Assembly (NCBI GenBank): GCA_050012355.1 | Contig: JBEKHI010000103.1 | Coordinates: forward strand, 1 to 21,532 | Origin: JBEKHI01 sp050012355 | Lineage (GTDB): Bacteria > Actinomycetota > Actinomycetes > Streptosporangiales > Streptosporangiaceae | Direction of reading: 5' to 3' | Length of the DNA: 21,532 nucleotides | In this document: positions 1 to 7,417 of the stretch, in pieces | How positions within the stretch are numbered: position 1 is the stretch's first letter | Layout of the letters: each line of letters opens with the position of its first letter | The notes under the pieces: generated by a model | Seen by the model: only the letters and a program-made list of their open reading frames with translations | What the model was told of the DNA's origin: nothing | Database searches by the model: none | Position numbers and translations under genes: made by a program

Positions 1-500
1 TCGGCGATGATGCGCTGGCGGTAGTCGGTCAGTGCGCCGTCGTGGGCCAGTCGCATGCAGTGCGGCAACCGGTCCAGGGTGACCGAACGGTTCAGGTTCC
101 CCTTCGCCGTCATGGCTGACAGGTGGATCTCATGGGCGTAATCGTCGGCCCCGAACTCCCCGAGTACCTCCTGCCCGAGCTTGGGGTCCCACTCCAGGTT
201 CCGTTTCGCGTACTCGGCGGCGAGGGTGTTCGCCGCCCAGGCGGCCTGCCCGGCGACCCGGTCGATGGCCGCGATCGCGCCGAGCAGTTCATTGTCTGAC
301 AGCCCGGATACGTCACCCTCCGCGGTCCGGATCACCGCCAGCCCCAGCACCGGCCCGGCCGGCTCGACATCCCACGTCCCGCCGTGCGCGAACTGCCGTT
401 CCGCGGGCTCGGCGGCCTGCCATCCCTCCTCCCGCACCGCGTCCCAGAACTCCTCCGGAGATACCATCGGCTCGTAATCCAGATCTTCGATGTAGTTCAT
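1..500 (-). CDS. DUF222/13E12-type HNH endonuclease protein, N-terminal part
   Basis: The reverse strand reads 166 codons without a stop from ATG (498-500) to the left edge, so the C-terminal part, where the HNH nuclease motif would lie, is outside the window. The visible part starts MNYIEDLDYEPM and carries features of the DUF222 (13E12 repeat) domain: an alanine-rich helix around WAANTLAAEYAKR, followed by LNRSVTLDRLPHCMRLAHDG and ALTDYRQRIIA, where the family usually has a leucine-rich helix before 'R-x-x-x-IA-x-x-T'. A GAGGTGAG Shine-Dalgarno sequence at 506-513 sits 5 bases before the ATG and fixes the start. These proteins are multicopy and often mobile-looking in actinobacteria; their cellular role is poorly known. 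The upstream 100 bases are unusually AT-rich. Family call fairly sure; nuclease activity cannot be judged because the motif is not visible. Confidence 0.8.
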   Translation of the reverse strand, partial: MNYIEDLDYEPMVSPEEFWDAVREEGWQAAEPAERQFAHGGTWDVEPAGPVLGLAVIRTAEGDVSGLSDNELLGAIAAIDRVAGQAAWAANTLAAEYAKRNLEWDPKLGQEVLGEFGADDYAHEIHLSAMTAKGNLNRSVTLDRLPHCMRLAHDGALTDYRQRIIA

Positions 501-533
501 TTCTTCTCACCTCATTTCCCTTGAACTACCTGA

Positions 534-563
534 ATCATATACTTGTTCGAATAGCTAATACAA
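534..563 (-). promoter_or_regulatory. Candidate promoter of the DUF222/HNH gene
   Basis: Within the AT-rich stretch 521-610, the reverse strand shows TTGTAT (558-563), an 18-base spacer and TATGAT (534-539), resembling -35 and -10 boxes. This would start transcription about 25-30 bases before the ATG at 500. Only hexamer resemblance supports it. Confidence 0.35.
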
Positions 564-698
564 GGAAAGTCTAAGGTAAATTCGAGAATTTCGAAATCTA
601 TTTCACATAATTTGTCGGATATGTGTGCGTGCCGGTGCCATACAGGGGCAGACGTACGTCCGCCCGGTGGCTCGGTGAGAGCGAGAGCGGCGCGGGGC

Positions 699-1370
699 TT
701 ACGGCTGGGTCACCGCGGTGTTTTCCGCCACGGTGAGCCGAGCGGGGAAGGCCGACAGCGCTTGGAGGATGATGTCGGTGACGGTGGCGAGCGGGATCGC
801 GGTGGAGTCGATGACCAGGTGGTAGTAGCGCGGGTCGGTGGGGTCGGCGCGATACAGGCGACGGACGTAGGCGGTGCGAGCCCGGTCGGCGGTCTGCAGG
901 TGGCGGCCGGCCTGGTCCTCACTGACGTGCTCGATCGCGGCGCCCTGGATGACGCGGAGGTCGGGCGGTCCATCCAGCCGGACATGGAACCCGACGTCCT
1001 TGCCGAGTGCCACCGCCGCGCCACGCCCGAGGATCACGCCCGCGCCGTCGTCCGCCACGCGGCGGATCCCTTCCTCGCAGTGGCGGCGCAGGGTGTCGTC
1101 GTGGTGGCGGGCCGGCGGCGGCGTCTGGGTGGGGCCGGCGGGCATCGCCTGAATGAACGAAGCGAGCAGCCGGTGGACCGGCATGAGGTCAGCCTCGTCG
1201 CGTGCCAGCCGCTCGGTGCACGGCTCGGGCCCCGCGAGGCCACCAGCGCTGGTGGTGGCCCGGTGCAGGAACGGGACGCCAAGTCGCTGCGCGAGCGCGG
1301 GAGCGACGACGGCGCCGCCAGCGCCGTAGGAAGCCGACACAGTTACCAGCCGGACCTGATCAGAACTCAC
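699..1370 (-). CDS. Cytidylate kinase-like family protein
   Basis: A 223-residue P-loop NTPase resembling the Cytidylate_kin2 family (AAK6/cytidylate kinase-like). The N-terminus VTVSASYGAGGAVVAPALA is the degenerate 'ISR.YGSGG..IA..LA' nucleotide-binding loop of this family, followed by LGVPFLHR. In the middle are GVILGRGAAVAL and FHVRLDGPPDLR, which match the 'vivGRga..il' strand and the 'v.l.ap...R' strand of the family. Near the end, DPRYYHLVIDSTAIPLATVTDII matches the usual 'YDLVlNTs.l....avdli' segment. The start is GTG at 1368-1370 with GAGAGGAGAG (1375-1384) in front. It follows the MFS exporter gene by 17 bases on the same strand, so the two are probably co-transcribed. True cytidylate kinase activity is uncertain; proteins of this branch often sit next to transporters and have no assigned substrate. 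Confidence 0.8.
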   Translation of the reverse strand: MSSDQVRLVTVSASYGAGGAVVAPALAQRLGVPFLHRATTSAGGLAGPEPCTERLARDEADLMPVHRLLASFIQAMPAGPTQTPPPARHHDDTLRRHCEEGIRRVADDGAGVILGRGAAVALGKDVGFHVRLDGPPDLRVIQGAAIEHVSEDQAGRHLQTADRARTAYVRRLYRADPTDPRYYHLVIDSTAIPLATVTDIILQALSAFPARLTVAENTAVTQP

Positions 1371-1387
1371 GATTTCTCTCCTCTCGG

Positions 1388-2905
1388 CTATGCCGCAGCG
1401 GCGGCGGGGGTCTCGCCGCCAGTGCTGGTAAGGGTGCCGGGCCTAAGGATCAGCCCGCAGATGACCGCGGCGGCGGCGAAGATCGCGGCGGCCACCCAGA
1501 ATGCGACCGTGTAGCTGTGCACCGCTCCCTCGGCCTGGGCCCTGAGACTGGTCCCGTGGGCCACCAGATAGCTGGACAGCGCGTCGGCGGCGATGGTGTT
1601 CAGTAGCGCGGTTCCTATCGAGCCGCCGATCTGCTGGCAGGTGTTCACCATGGCCGATGCCACCCCAGCATCGGCGGGGTTGGTACCGTACGTCGCGGTG
1701 TTGATCGCGGAGCTGAACACCAGGCCAAGCCCGAGGCCCATCACCACCAGTGCGGGCAGGATCGTGGCCGGGTAGCTCGTGGTCGGGCTTAGCTCCGACG
1801 CCAGGAGCACCAGCCCGCCCGCGGCGACGATCAACCCGATAGGAACGAGAATGCGCGGACCGAGTCGAGGCATGAGCAGCGTGCTGGACGAGGTCGACGA
1901 CGCGATCAGCGCGGCGATCATGGGCAGGAACGCCAAGCCGGTCACGACCGGCGAGTAGCGCAGGATCTCCTCCAGGTAATAGGTCAGGAAGAGGAAGATC
2001 GCGAACATCCCGATGGCGGACAGCGCGACGGCTAGGTAGGCCCCGCCCCGGAACCTGTCCAGGACAATCCGCAGCGGAAGCAGCGGATGCGGCACCCGTA
2101 GTTCGGCCAGCACGAATGCGGCCAGCAGGACCACCCCGGCCACGAGCAGGCCGATGGTCAGCGCCGCGTCCCAGCCCTTGGTCTCGGCCTCGGACAGCCC
2201 GTAGACGAGGGAAACTAGCCCCGCCACGACGAGCACCGTCCCCAGCGGATCGAGGTGCACGTTGGTGTCACGCTTATCACGGCGCAACAGTCGCACGGCG
2301 GCCGTAACCGCGATCACGGAGAAAACGACGTTGACGTACAGGCACCAGCGCCAGGACAGATATTCCGTCAGCACGCCGCCCAGCAGCAGCCCGATAGCCC
2401 CGCCGGCCCCGGCGATGGCCCCAAAGATGCCGAAGGCCTTGCCGCGCTCGGCCGGGCTGGTGAACGTCACGGTCAGCGTGGACAGCGCGGCAGGCGCGAG
2501 CATCGCGCCGAAGCAGCCCTGGATGGCGCGGCCGATAAGCAGCATGGTGAGGTTCTGGGCGGCGCCGCCCAGCGCCGATGCCAGGGCGAAGCCCAGCATT
2601 CCGATGATCAGCATCCGTTTGCGGCCGACCAGATCCGCGAGCCGGCCGCCAAGCAGCAGCAGACCGCCGAAGGCCAGCGAATAGGCGGTCACCACCCATT
2701 GCCGGTCCGCGTTGGAGAATGCCAGATCGTGCTGGGCCACCGGCAACGCGATGTTCACCACGGTGGCGTCCAGCACCACCATCAGCTGTCCCAGGCAGAC
2801 AACACCTAGGATCAGCCAGCGACGAGCGGAGTCATCGTCCGGGCCGCCGTGCACCGCTGCTTCCGCCGCTATCGGTGCCGCGGCATGCTCCGCGTCCTGT
2901 GTCAT
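1388..2905 (-). CDS. DHA2-family MFS drug exporter (EmrB/QacA type)
   Basis: A 505-residue, 14-helix major facilitator protein, the normal length for the DHA2 family of proton-driven drug antiporters. Family signatures are visible: VLDATVVNIALP in helix 1 (motif D1), GGRLADLVGRKRML in the loop between helices 2 and 3 (motif A), and GAIAGAGGAIGLLLGGVLTE followed by LSWRW (antiporter motif C in helix 5). The cytoplasmic N-terminus is about 28 residues, acidic and alanine-rich. The start ATG (2903-2905) has a perfect AGGAGGT at 2911-2917, so the start is secure. It is the first gene of a pair with the cytidylate-kinase-like gene downstream (17-base gap). No regulator gene lies next to it. Substrate unknown; efflux of antibiotics or dyes is the family role. 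Confidence 0.93.
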   Translation of the reverse strand: MTQDAEHAAAPIAAEAAVHGGPDDDSARRWLILGVVCLGQLMVVLDATVVNIALPVAQHDLAFSNADRQWVVTAYSLAFGGLLLLGGRLADLVGRKRMLIIGMLGFALASALGGAAQNLTMLLIGRAIQGCFGAMLAPAALSTLTVTFTSPAERGKAFGIFGAIAGAGGAIGLLLGGVLTEYLSWRWCLYVNVVFSVIAVTAAVRLLRRDKRDTNVHLDPLGTVLVVAGLVSLVYGLSEAETKGWDAALTIGLLVAGVVLLAAFVLAELRVPHPLLPLRIVLDRFRGGAYLAVALSAIGMFAIFLFLTYYLEEILRYSPVVTGLAFLPMIAALIASSTSSSTLLMPRLGPRILVPIGLIVAAGGLVLLASELSPTTSYPATILPALVVMGLGLGLVFSSAINTATYGTNPADAGVASAMVNTCQQIGGSIGTALLNTIAADALSSYLVAHGTSLRAQAEGAVHSYTVAFWVAAAIFAAAAVICGLILRPGTLTSTGGETPAAAAA

Positions 2906-2943
2906 GGGTTACCTCCTGAGCAGGCAGTACCCACAAGCCAGGC

Positions 2944-2972
2944 ATTCTGAACGATGATCATGCGATACACAA
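2944..2972 (-). promoter_or_regulatory. Candidate promoter/operator of the MFS exporter unit
   Basis: On the reverse strand TTGTGT (2967-2972), a 17-base spacer and CAGAAT (2944-2949) resemble a promoter 38 bases before the exporter ATG. The spacer contains the palindrome ATGATCAT (2954-2961), flanked by a direct CGAT repeat, a position where a TetR- or MarR-type repressor would block polymerase. Weak evidence; no repressor gene is in the window next to it. Confidence 0.3.
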
Positions 2973-2977
2973 CTTGC

Positions 2978-3181
2978 TTAGCGGACCGTGGGCCGGGTCC
3001 AGACCCGGCCGATGAGCAGGTAAAAGATGCCACCAAAGGGGATCTGGACCAGGCACGCGATAGCCCATACCCACCTGGGCAGGAAGCGGACTCGGTCGGC
3101 CCGAACCAGGTCAGCCAGGCAGAAGATCTCCCACCCGGCGATAAGCAGTACGGCGAGGATGAGGACCGACGATGCCAGCAT
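2978..3181 (-). CDS. PLDc_N-domain small membrane protein
   Basis: A 67-residue protein matching the phospholipase D nuclease N-terminal (PLDc_N) domain found alone in many actinobacterial membrane proteins. Two membrane segments are clear: LASSVLILAVLLIAGWEIFCL (about residues 2-22) and VWAIACLVQIPFGGIFYLLIG (about 38-58). Between them lies the charged loop ADLVRADRVRFLPRW. The 'W.i..i..iP..G.i.Yll.GR' ending is the hallmark of the domain. No catalytic HKD motif is present, so this is not an enzyme. Start ATG at 3179-3181; the ribosome binding site is weak. It ends 72 bases before the exporter ATG and may be transcribed separately. Function unknown. Confidence 0.8.
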   Translation of the reverse strand: MLASSVLILAVLLIAGWEIFCLADLVRADRVRFLPRWVWAIACLVQIPFGGIFYLLIGRVWTRPTVR

Positions 3182-3284
3182 GCGCTCATTGTCGCACTTT
3201 GAGTCGTTGTTTGCTGGCGAGGCGGCCCGCGGTGATGAGTGCGGGGACGGCAGTGATACCGCCGCCCTGCCGGACGGACACCAA

Positions 3285-3324
3285 GAGGTGCGCTAGAGGG
3301 GCGTTAGAGGAGCCGCTGAGGAGG
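3285..3324 (+). promoter_or_regulatory. Four helically phased heptamer repeats: candidate SARP operator
   Basis: GAGGTGC (3285-3291), GAGGGGC (3296-3302), GAGGAGC (3307-3313) and GAGGAGG (3318-3324) follow each other at exactly 11 bases, one helical turn. SARP proteins with an OmpR-like winged helix are known to bind direct heptamer repeats at 11- or 22-bp pitch just upstream of the -10 box. The array lies 90 bases before the SARP start codon, suggesting autoregulation. No convincing -10 box is seen at the expected distance; TAACCT at 3350-3355 is a possible one. The same heptamer recurs at 6652-6680. Confidence 0.55.
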
Positions 3325-3413
3325 GGTGGAATCTTCAGGGTGCGCGGCCTAACCTTGAGACGACCGGCTCGGCTGCGCGCTGGCTGGCAGGAACCCCATA
3401 TGGGAGACCCGAG

Positions 3414-6400
3414 ATGCGATTCTCGCTGCTAGGGCCGCTTGTGGTTGCTGACAGCGTGGGTGGCCCGGTAGCGGTAGCCGGGCCGCGGCTTCGGGTCCTG
3501 CTGGCGGCGCTGCTGCTGCATGCGAATACGCCGGTGTCGGCTGCCGAGCTGGCCGAGATGGTGTGGGATGGTTCGCCGCCGTCTGGTGCTGTGGCGACGC
3601 TGCGTTCTTATGTCCGGCGATTGCGCAATGCGGTGGATCCCGGTGCGGCGCGGATCGCAGCCCGTGACCCTGGCTATTTGATCCGGGTGGAGCAGGCGGA
3701 GCTGGATGTCCTGGAGTTCGAGGCCCTATGCCGGGATGCTCGGGTGGCGCTGCGGGCCGGCCAGTGGGCGGACGCGTCTGCCGCGGCTGGGCGGGCGCTA
3801 GGGCTGTGGCGGGCGGCGCCGTTGCTGGATGTTCCTGCCGAGGTCCTGCGCGGGGAGTTCGTGCCCGGTCTGGAGCGACTGCGACTGCAGGTGCTGGAGG
3901 ATCGTGTCGATGCGGGGCTCCGGCTGGGACAGCACCAGGAACTGATACCTCAGCTGCTGGAGGTGACGGCCCGGTATCCGTTGCAGGAGCGGTTGCACGC
4001 CCAGCTCATGGTCGCGCTGGCCCGTGCCGGTCGGCGGGCTCAGGCGCTGCATGTCTATCAGCAGGCACGAAGCATGCTGATCGATGAGCTTGGCATCGAG
4101 CCGGGTGCTGAACTCCGGCTCCTGCACCAGCAGATCCTGGCAGGCGACACGCCGGAGATGACGGGGACAACGGACGGTATCCGGCCCGGCGAGGTTTCGG
4201 GCACGGCCGTGGCCGACGCGCCGGCCGGCAGCAGCCTGGAGCCGGTCATCCCGAGGGAACTGCCGGCCCCGGTGGCGCATTTCACCGGGCGTGCGGCGGA
4301 GCGGGCCAAGCTGACCGCGCTGCTGGACCAGTCCGCCGGAGAGGCACCGGGGGCGCTGGTGATCTCGGCAATCGGCGGGACCGCAGGGGTGGGGAAGACC
4401 GCGCTGGCGGTGCACTGGGCGCACCAGGTCGCCGGGCGGTACCCGGACGGCCAGCTGTATGTGAACCTGCGCGGTTATGACCCGGACCAGCCGGTGACCG
4501 CGGCCGGCGCGCTGGCCAGCTTCCTGCGCGCTCTCGGTGCGCCCGGTGAGGACATCCCGCCGGATGAAGACGAGCGGGCCGCCCGCTACCGGAGCCGGCT
4601 GGCAGGGAAGCGCATGCTGATCGTGCTGGATAACGCGAGATCTGCCGGGCAGGTCCGGCCGCTGCTGCCCGGCACGCCCTCGTGTGCGGTGGTGGTGACC
4701 AGCCGGGATGCACTTGCCGGGCTGGTAGCCCGTGATGGCGCCGTCCGGCTCGAACTTGACCTGCTGCCGCTGCCGGACGCGGTTGGCCTGCTGCGGGCGC
4801 TGATCGGCGCGCGCGCGGACGCCGACCTCGGGGCCGCCGCGCTGCTGGCCCAGCAGTGCGGTCGGCTGCCGCTGGCACTGCGCGTCGCCGCCGAACTGGC
4901 CGACGCCCGCGGCGACGTGCCTCTGGCACGCCTGGTGGAGGAGCTGGCCGATCAGCAGCAGCGGCTGAGCCTGCTGGATGCCGGCGGCGATCCGCGCACC
5001 GCGGTCCGGGCCGTGTTCTCTTGGTCCTACCGTCACCTGGATGCCTTCGCGGCCCGGGTGTTCCGCTTGGCCGGCCTGCACCCCGGCCCTGATTTCGGCC
5101 CGCATGCGGTGGCCGCGCTCACCAGCGCCACGCTGGAAGACAGCCGCGGCGTGCTGGACGTGCTGGTCGGTAAACAGCTCATCCAGCAGGTCAGCCCAGG
5201 CCGGTACGGCATGCACGACCTGCTGCGCGCCTACGCCCGCGAACTCGCCGCTGCTCAGGACGACGGGGACGGACAGCACGCGGCGCTGGCCCGGCTGCTC
5301 GATTACTACCTACATGCCGCTGCCGCCGCGATGGATGCCCTGTACCCGGCCGAACGCCACCGCAGGCCCCGCATCCCCCCGGTGGCCGCACCAGCTCCGC
5401 CAGTCACCGAGTCGGCCGCGGCGCAGGCCTGGCTGGACACCGAACGCGCGAACCTGGTAGCCATCACGGCACACGCCGCCGGGCACGGCTGGCCCGCGCA
5501 CGCTACTCGGCTGGCCGCCACCTTGTTCCGCTACCTGGCCGTCGGCAGCCACTGCCAGGAAGCCATCACCATCTACACCCACGCCCGCTCGGCAGCCCGC
5601 CACACCGGCGACCACGCCGCCGAAGCAAGCACGCTGAACCATGTCGCCGGCGTCTACTTTCAGCAGAGCCGCTACCAGCAGGCCACTGATCACCTCGAGC
5701 AGGCCCTGGCGCTGTTCCGGCAGATCGGTGACCGCGGCCGCGAGGCCGACATGCTGAGCAACCTTGTCGCCATCTGCTCGGCCCAGGGCCGTTACCAGGA
5801 GGCCGGCACCCTCAACGCGCAGGCTCTGGATACCTATCGCCAGGCCGGTGACCTGATAGGCGAAATGAAATGCCTGGGCAATCTCGCCAACATTGAGGTG
5901 TGGCAGGGCCGCTACCAGCAGGCAACCCGTCACCACCAGCAAGCCCTGGCCATTGCCCGGAAACTTGATGACCGGCACGCGGAGTGCCCTGCGCTGCTCG
6001 GCCTCGGGGAAGTCTTCATGCGGCAAGGTGATCTCCCGCAGGCGGACAGTTACCTCGGCCAGGCACTAGCCCTGTGCCGCGAGACCAGTGACCGTTTCTA
6101 CCTAGCTGGGGCACTCACCAGAACCGGTGACGTTCGCCTGCGGCAAGGCCGGCACCAGGAGGCCTGCGACCACCTTCAGGAGGCCCTGGCCCTGTGCCAG
6201 GAGATCGGCGACCAGTCCGGTGAAGCCGACGCACTCAACAGCCTTGGCGAGGCGCTTCTCGCAGCTGGCCAGCTCAGCAGCGCCTGCACCCGCCTCGCTA
6301 CGGCGTGCGATATAGCCAGCGATGTCGGCGACAAATACCAGCAGGCCCGCGCGCATGACGGCCTCGCCCGCGCCCATCACGGGCTGGCCAGACCCGGTCA

Positions 6401-6518
6401 GGCCCGCGATCACTGGACAGAGGCCCTTGCCCTCTACACCCACCTCGGCGTACCTGAGGCGGACCAGGTTCGCGCCCAGCTCGCCGATACCGGGAACCGG
6501 GACAATCCTGAGCGATAG
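3414..6518 (+). CDS. SARP-family regulator with NB-ARC ATPase and TPR domains (AfsR-type)
   Basis: A 1034-residue transcription activator of the AfsR class, close to the usual length of such proteins. Residues 1-95 form the OmpR-like winged helix (MRFSLLGPLVV, RLRVLLAALLLHANTPVS, LRSYVRRLRNAV, GYLIRV). About 97-245 is the bacterial transcriptional activation domain, ending AQALHVYQQARSMLIDELGIEPG. The NB-ARC ATPase has Walker A GTAGVGKTALA (lysine 328), Walker B MLIVLDNA (aspartate 406), the LPLALRVAAELA motif and the MHD-type MHDLLRAYARELA at about residue 600. About 690-1020 holds roughly seven TPRs of the form 'GRYQEA...L.QAL...R..GD'. The start ATG has GGGAG at 3402-3406. It probably switches on the plus-strand genes that follow; phased repeats before it and after it fit this. 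Intact, no odd residues seen. Confidence 0.95.
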   Translation: MRFSLLGPLVVADSVGGPVAVAGPRLRVLLAALLLHANTPVSAAELAEMVWDGSPPSGAVATLRSYVRRLRNAVDPGAARIAARDPGYLIRVEQAELDVLEFEALCRDARVALRAGQWADASAAAGRALGLWRAAPLLDVPAEVLRGEFVPGLERLRLQVLEDRVDAGLRLGQHQELIPQLLEVTARYPLQERLHAQLMVALARAGRRAQALHVYQQARSMLIDELGIEPGAELRLLHQQILAGDTPEMTGTTDGIRPGEVSGTAVADAPAGSSLEPVIPRELPAPVAHFTGRAAERAKLTALLDQSAGEAPGALVISAIGGTAGVGKTALAVHWAHQVAGRYPDGQLYVNLRGYDPDQPVTAAGALASFLRALGAPGEDIPPDEDERAARYRSRLAGKRMLIVLDNARSAGQVRPLLPGTPSCAVVVTSRDALAGLVARDGAVRLELDLLPLPDAVGLLRALIGARADADLGAAALLAQQCGRLPLALRVAAELADARGDVPLARLVEELADQQQRLSLLDAGGDPRTAVRAVFSWSYRHLDAFAARVFRLAGLHPGPDFGPHAVAALTSATLEDSRGVLDVLVGKQLIQQVSPGRYGMHDLLRAYARELAAAQDDGDGQHAALARLLDYYLHAAAAAMDALYPAERHRRPRIPPVAAPAPPVTESAAAQAWLDTERANLVAITAHAAGHGWPAHATRLAATLFRYLAVGSHCQEAITIYTHARSAARHTGDHAAEASTLNHVAGVYFQQSRYQQATDHLEQALALFRQIGDRGREADMLSNLVAICSAQGRYQEAGTLNAQALDTYRQAGDLIGEMKCLGNLANIEVWQGRYQQATRHHQQALAIARKLDDRHAECPALLGLGEVFMRQGDLPQADSYLGQALALCRETSDRFYLAGALTRTGDVRLRQGRHQEACDHLQEALALCQEIGDQSGEADALNSLGEALLAAGQLSSACTRLATACDIASDVGDKYQQARAHDGLARAHHGLARPGQARDHWTEALALYTHLGVPEADQVRAQLADTGNRDNPER

Positions 6519-6651
6519 ATCCTGGCAATGATCTCTCGCGGATCAGCCTCCGCCCCGAGGAGATCCGAATTGTTATCCGGCCGCTGCGCAAAGCGATGCG
6601 CTCAGGCGGCTATTCATTGTCGAGGAGCGCGACCCGGTGCAGAGTCCAGGT

Positions 6652-6680
6652 GCCCCTCGGATGCCCCTCAAATGCCCCAC
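6652..6680 (-). promoter_or_regulatory. Three phased heptamer repeats before the secreted-protein gene
   Basis: The plus strand has GCCCCTC (6652-6658), GCCCCTC (6663-6669) and GCCCCAC (6674-6680) at an exact 11-base pitch. Read on the reverse strand these are GAGGGGC twice and GTGGGGC, the same heptamer as the array before the SARP gene, in opposite orientation. CATGAT (6692-6697) could serve as a -10 box 12 bases beyond, with transcription starting about 20 bases before the ribosome binding site at 6721. It therefore fits an activator site for the gene at 6734. Confidence 0.5.
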
Positions 6681-6733
6681 TCCGCTGCCAGCATGATCAC
6701 GGGAGCCAAGGGCCAGAGGCAAAGGAGGAACAA

Positions 6734-7171
6734 ATGAGGAGATCGTTCCAGGTGGCTACAATCTTTACCGGTGTGGCCGCCCTCGCGGGCGGATTCGGGC
6801 CCGCGGCGCACGCCGCGACCACGGGCCCCAACGCGCTCCATCCGGAAATCGCGAACCAGGAATGCGGGGCCAACAACAACGGCGTCAGCAAGTGGCTGCA
6901 CCTGTACTACCCGAACAACGACCATCCCGCCGAGTGCTTCCACGGAACGGGTACCACGAGCGCCGATGCAACCATCCAGGCATTCTGCGCTGGTAGCACC
7001 AGCGGTTATATTTTTGGCCATCTAACCGCGAGTGGTAATGGTTTTGCCGTTCACTACGGGCGCGGCTCTACTAGGTATTACATCTCAAGTCTTACCGGCA
7101 TCATCACGAACTGGACCATCTCGAAAATCACCATCAGCAAAATGACCGGTGCCGACCACGAATGCACCTGA
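6734..7171 (+). CDS. Small secreted four-cysteine protein, possibly beta/gamma-crystallin-like
   Basis: A 145-residue precursor with a clear Sec signal peptide: MRRSFQ, a hydrophobic stretch VATIFTGVAALAGGFG, and AHA at 25-27 as the likely cleavage site. The mature 118 residues hold four cysteines (44, 68, 85, 144), enough for two disulfides, and alternating aromatic/glycine segments such as KWLHLYY, GYIFGHL, FAVHYGRGSTRYYIS and NWTISKITISK. This pattern vaguely resembles beta/gamma-crystallin-fold secreted proteins such as the Streptomyces killer-toxin-like family, but no firm match can be claimed. AAAGGAGG at 6721-6728 lies 5 bases before the ATG, so the start is secure. Codon use in the second half is more AT-rich (for example TATATTTTTGGC) than its neighbours. 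It lies just after the SARP gene and behind phased repeats, so it may be a SARP target. Confidence 0.8.
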   Translation: MRRSFQVATIFTGVAALAGGFGPAAHAATTGPNALHPEIANQECGANNNGVSKWLHLYYPNNDHPAECFHGTGTTSADATIQAFCAGSTSGYIFGHLTASGNGFAVHYGRGSTRYYISSLTGIITNWTISKITISKMTGADHECT

Positions 7172-7267
7172 CGTGACATCACTGGCTGCCTAGCGGTCCT
7201 GAGTGATCGTTATGTGCGAGTCCGGCGGCCAGGGCAGACGCAATTCCTGAGACCGCGCTCGCATGAT

Positions 7268-7291
7268 CCGGGGGCCCTTGGTGGCCCCCGG
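7268..7291 (+). terminator. GC-rich hairpin after the secreted-protein gene
   Basis: CCGGGGGCC (7268-7276) and GGCCCCCGG (7283-7291) form a perfect 9-bp stem with a 6-base loop. It lies about 100 bases after the stop at 7171 and 126 bases before the sulfotransferase start. There is no T run, but tail-less hairpins can terminate in actinobacteria. Function is inferred. Confidence 0.35.
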
Positions 7292-7417
7292 TCGGCGTCG
7301 CAGGGTCAGTCGTTCCATGGCCTGGGCTGCCTGCCCGGGAGAGAGGGGTTTGGCGTGAGTGCTGTGAGCATCGGCCGGGTTAACGGTGACGGGCCATCGG
7401 GAGGTGACATAGACAGC

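Noticed and set aside
612..1514. 300-codon open frame on the plus strand
   Set aside because: It lies antisense to the cytidylate-kinase-like gene and the end of the exporter gene, with no motif or ribosome binding site; typical GC-rich shadow.
3285..3324. Reading the phased repeats as a CRISPR or minisatellite
   Set aside because: Units are 11 bases with only a heptamer conserved and four copies; spacing equals a helical turn, which fits a protein-binding array better.
3798..5279. 493-codon open frame on the minus strand
   Set aside because: Entirely antisense to the SARP gene, whose domains are continuous and recognisable; the product is Gln/Arg/Gly-rich with no motif.
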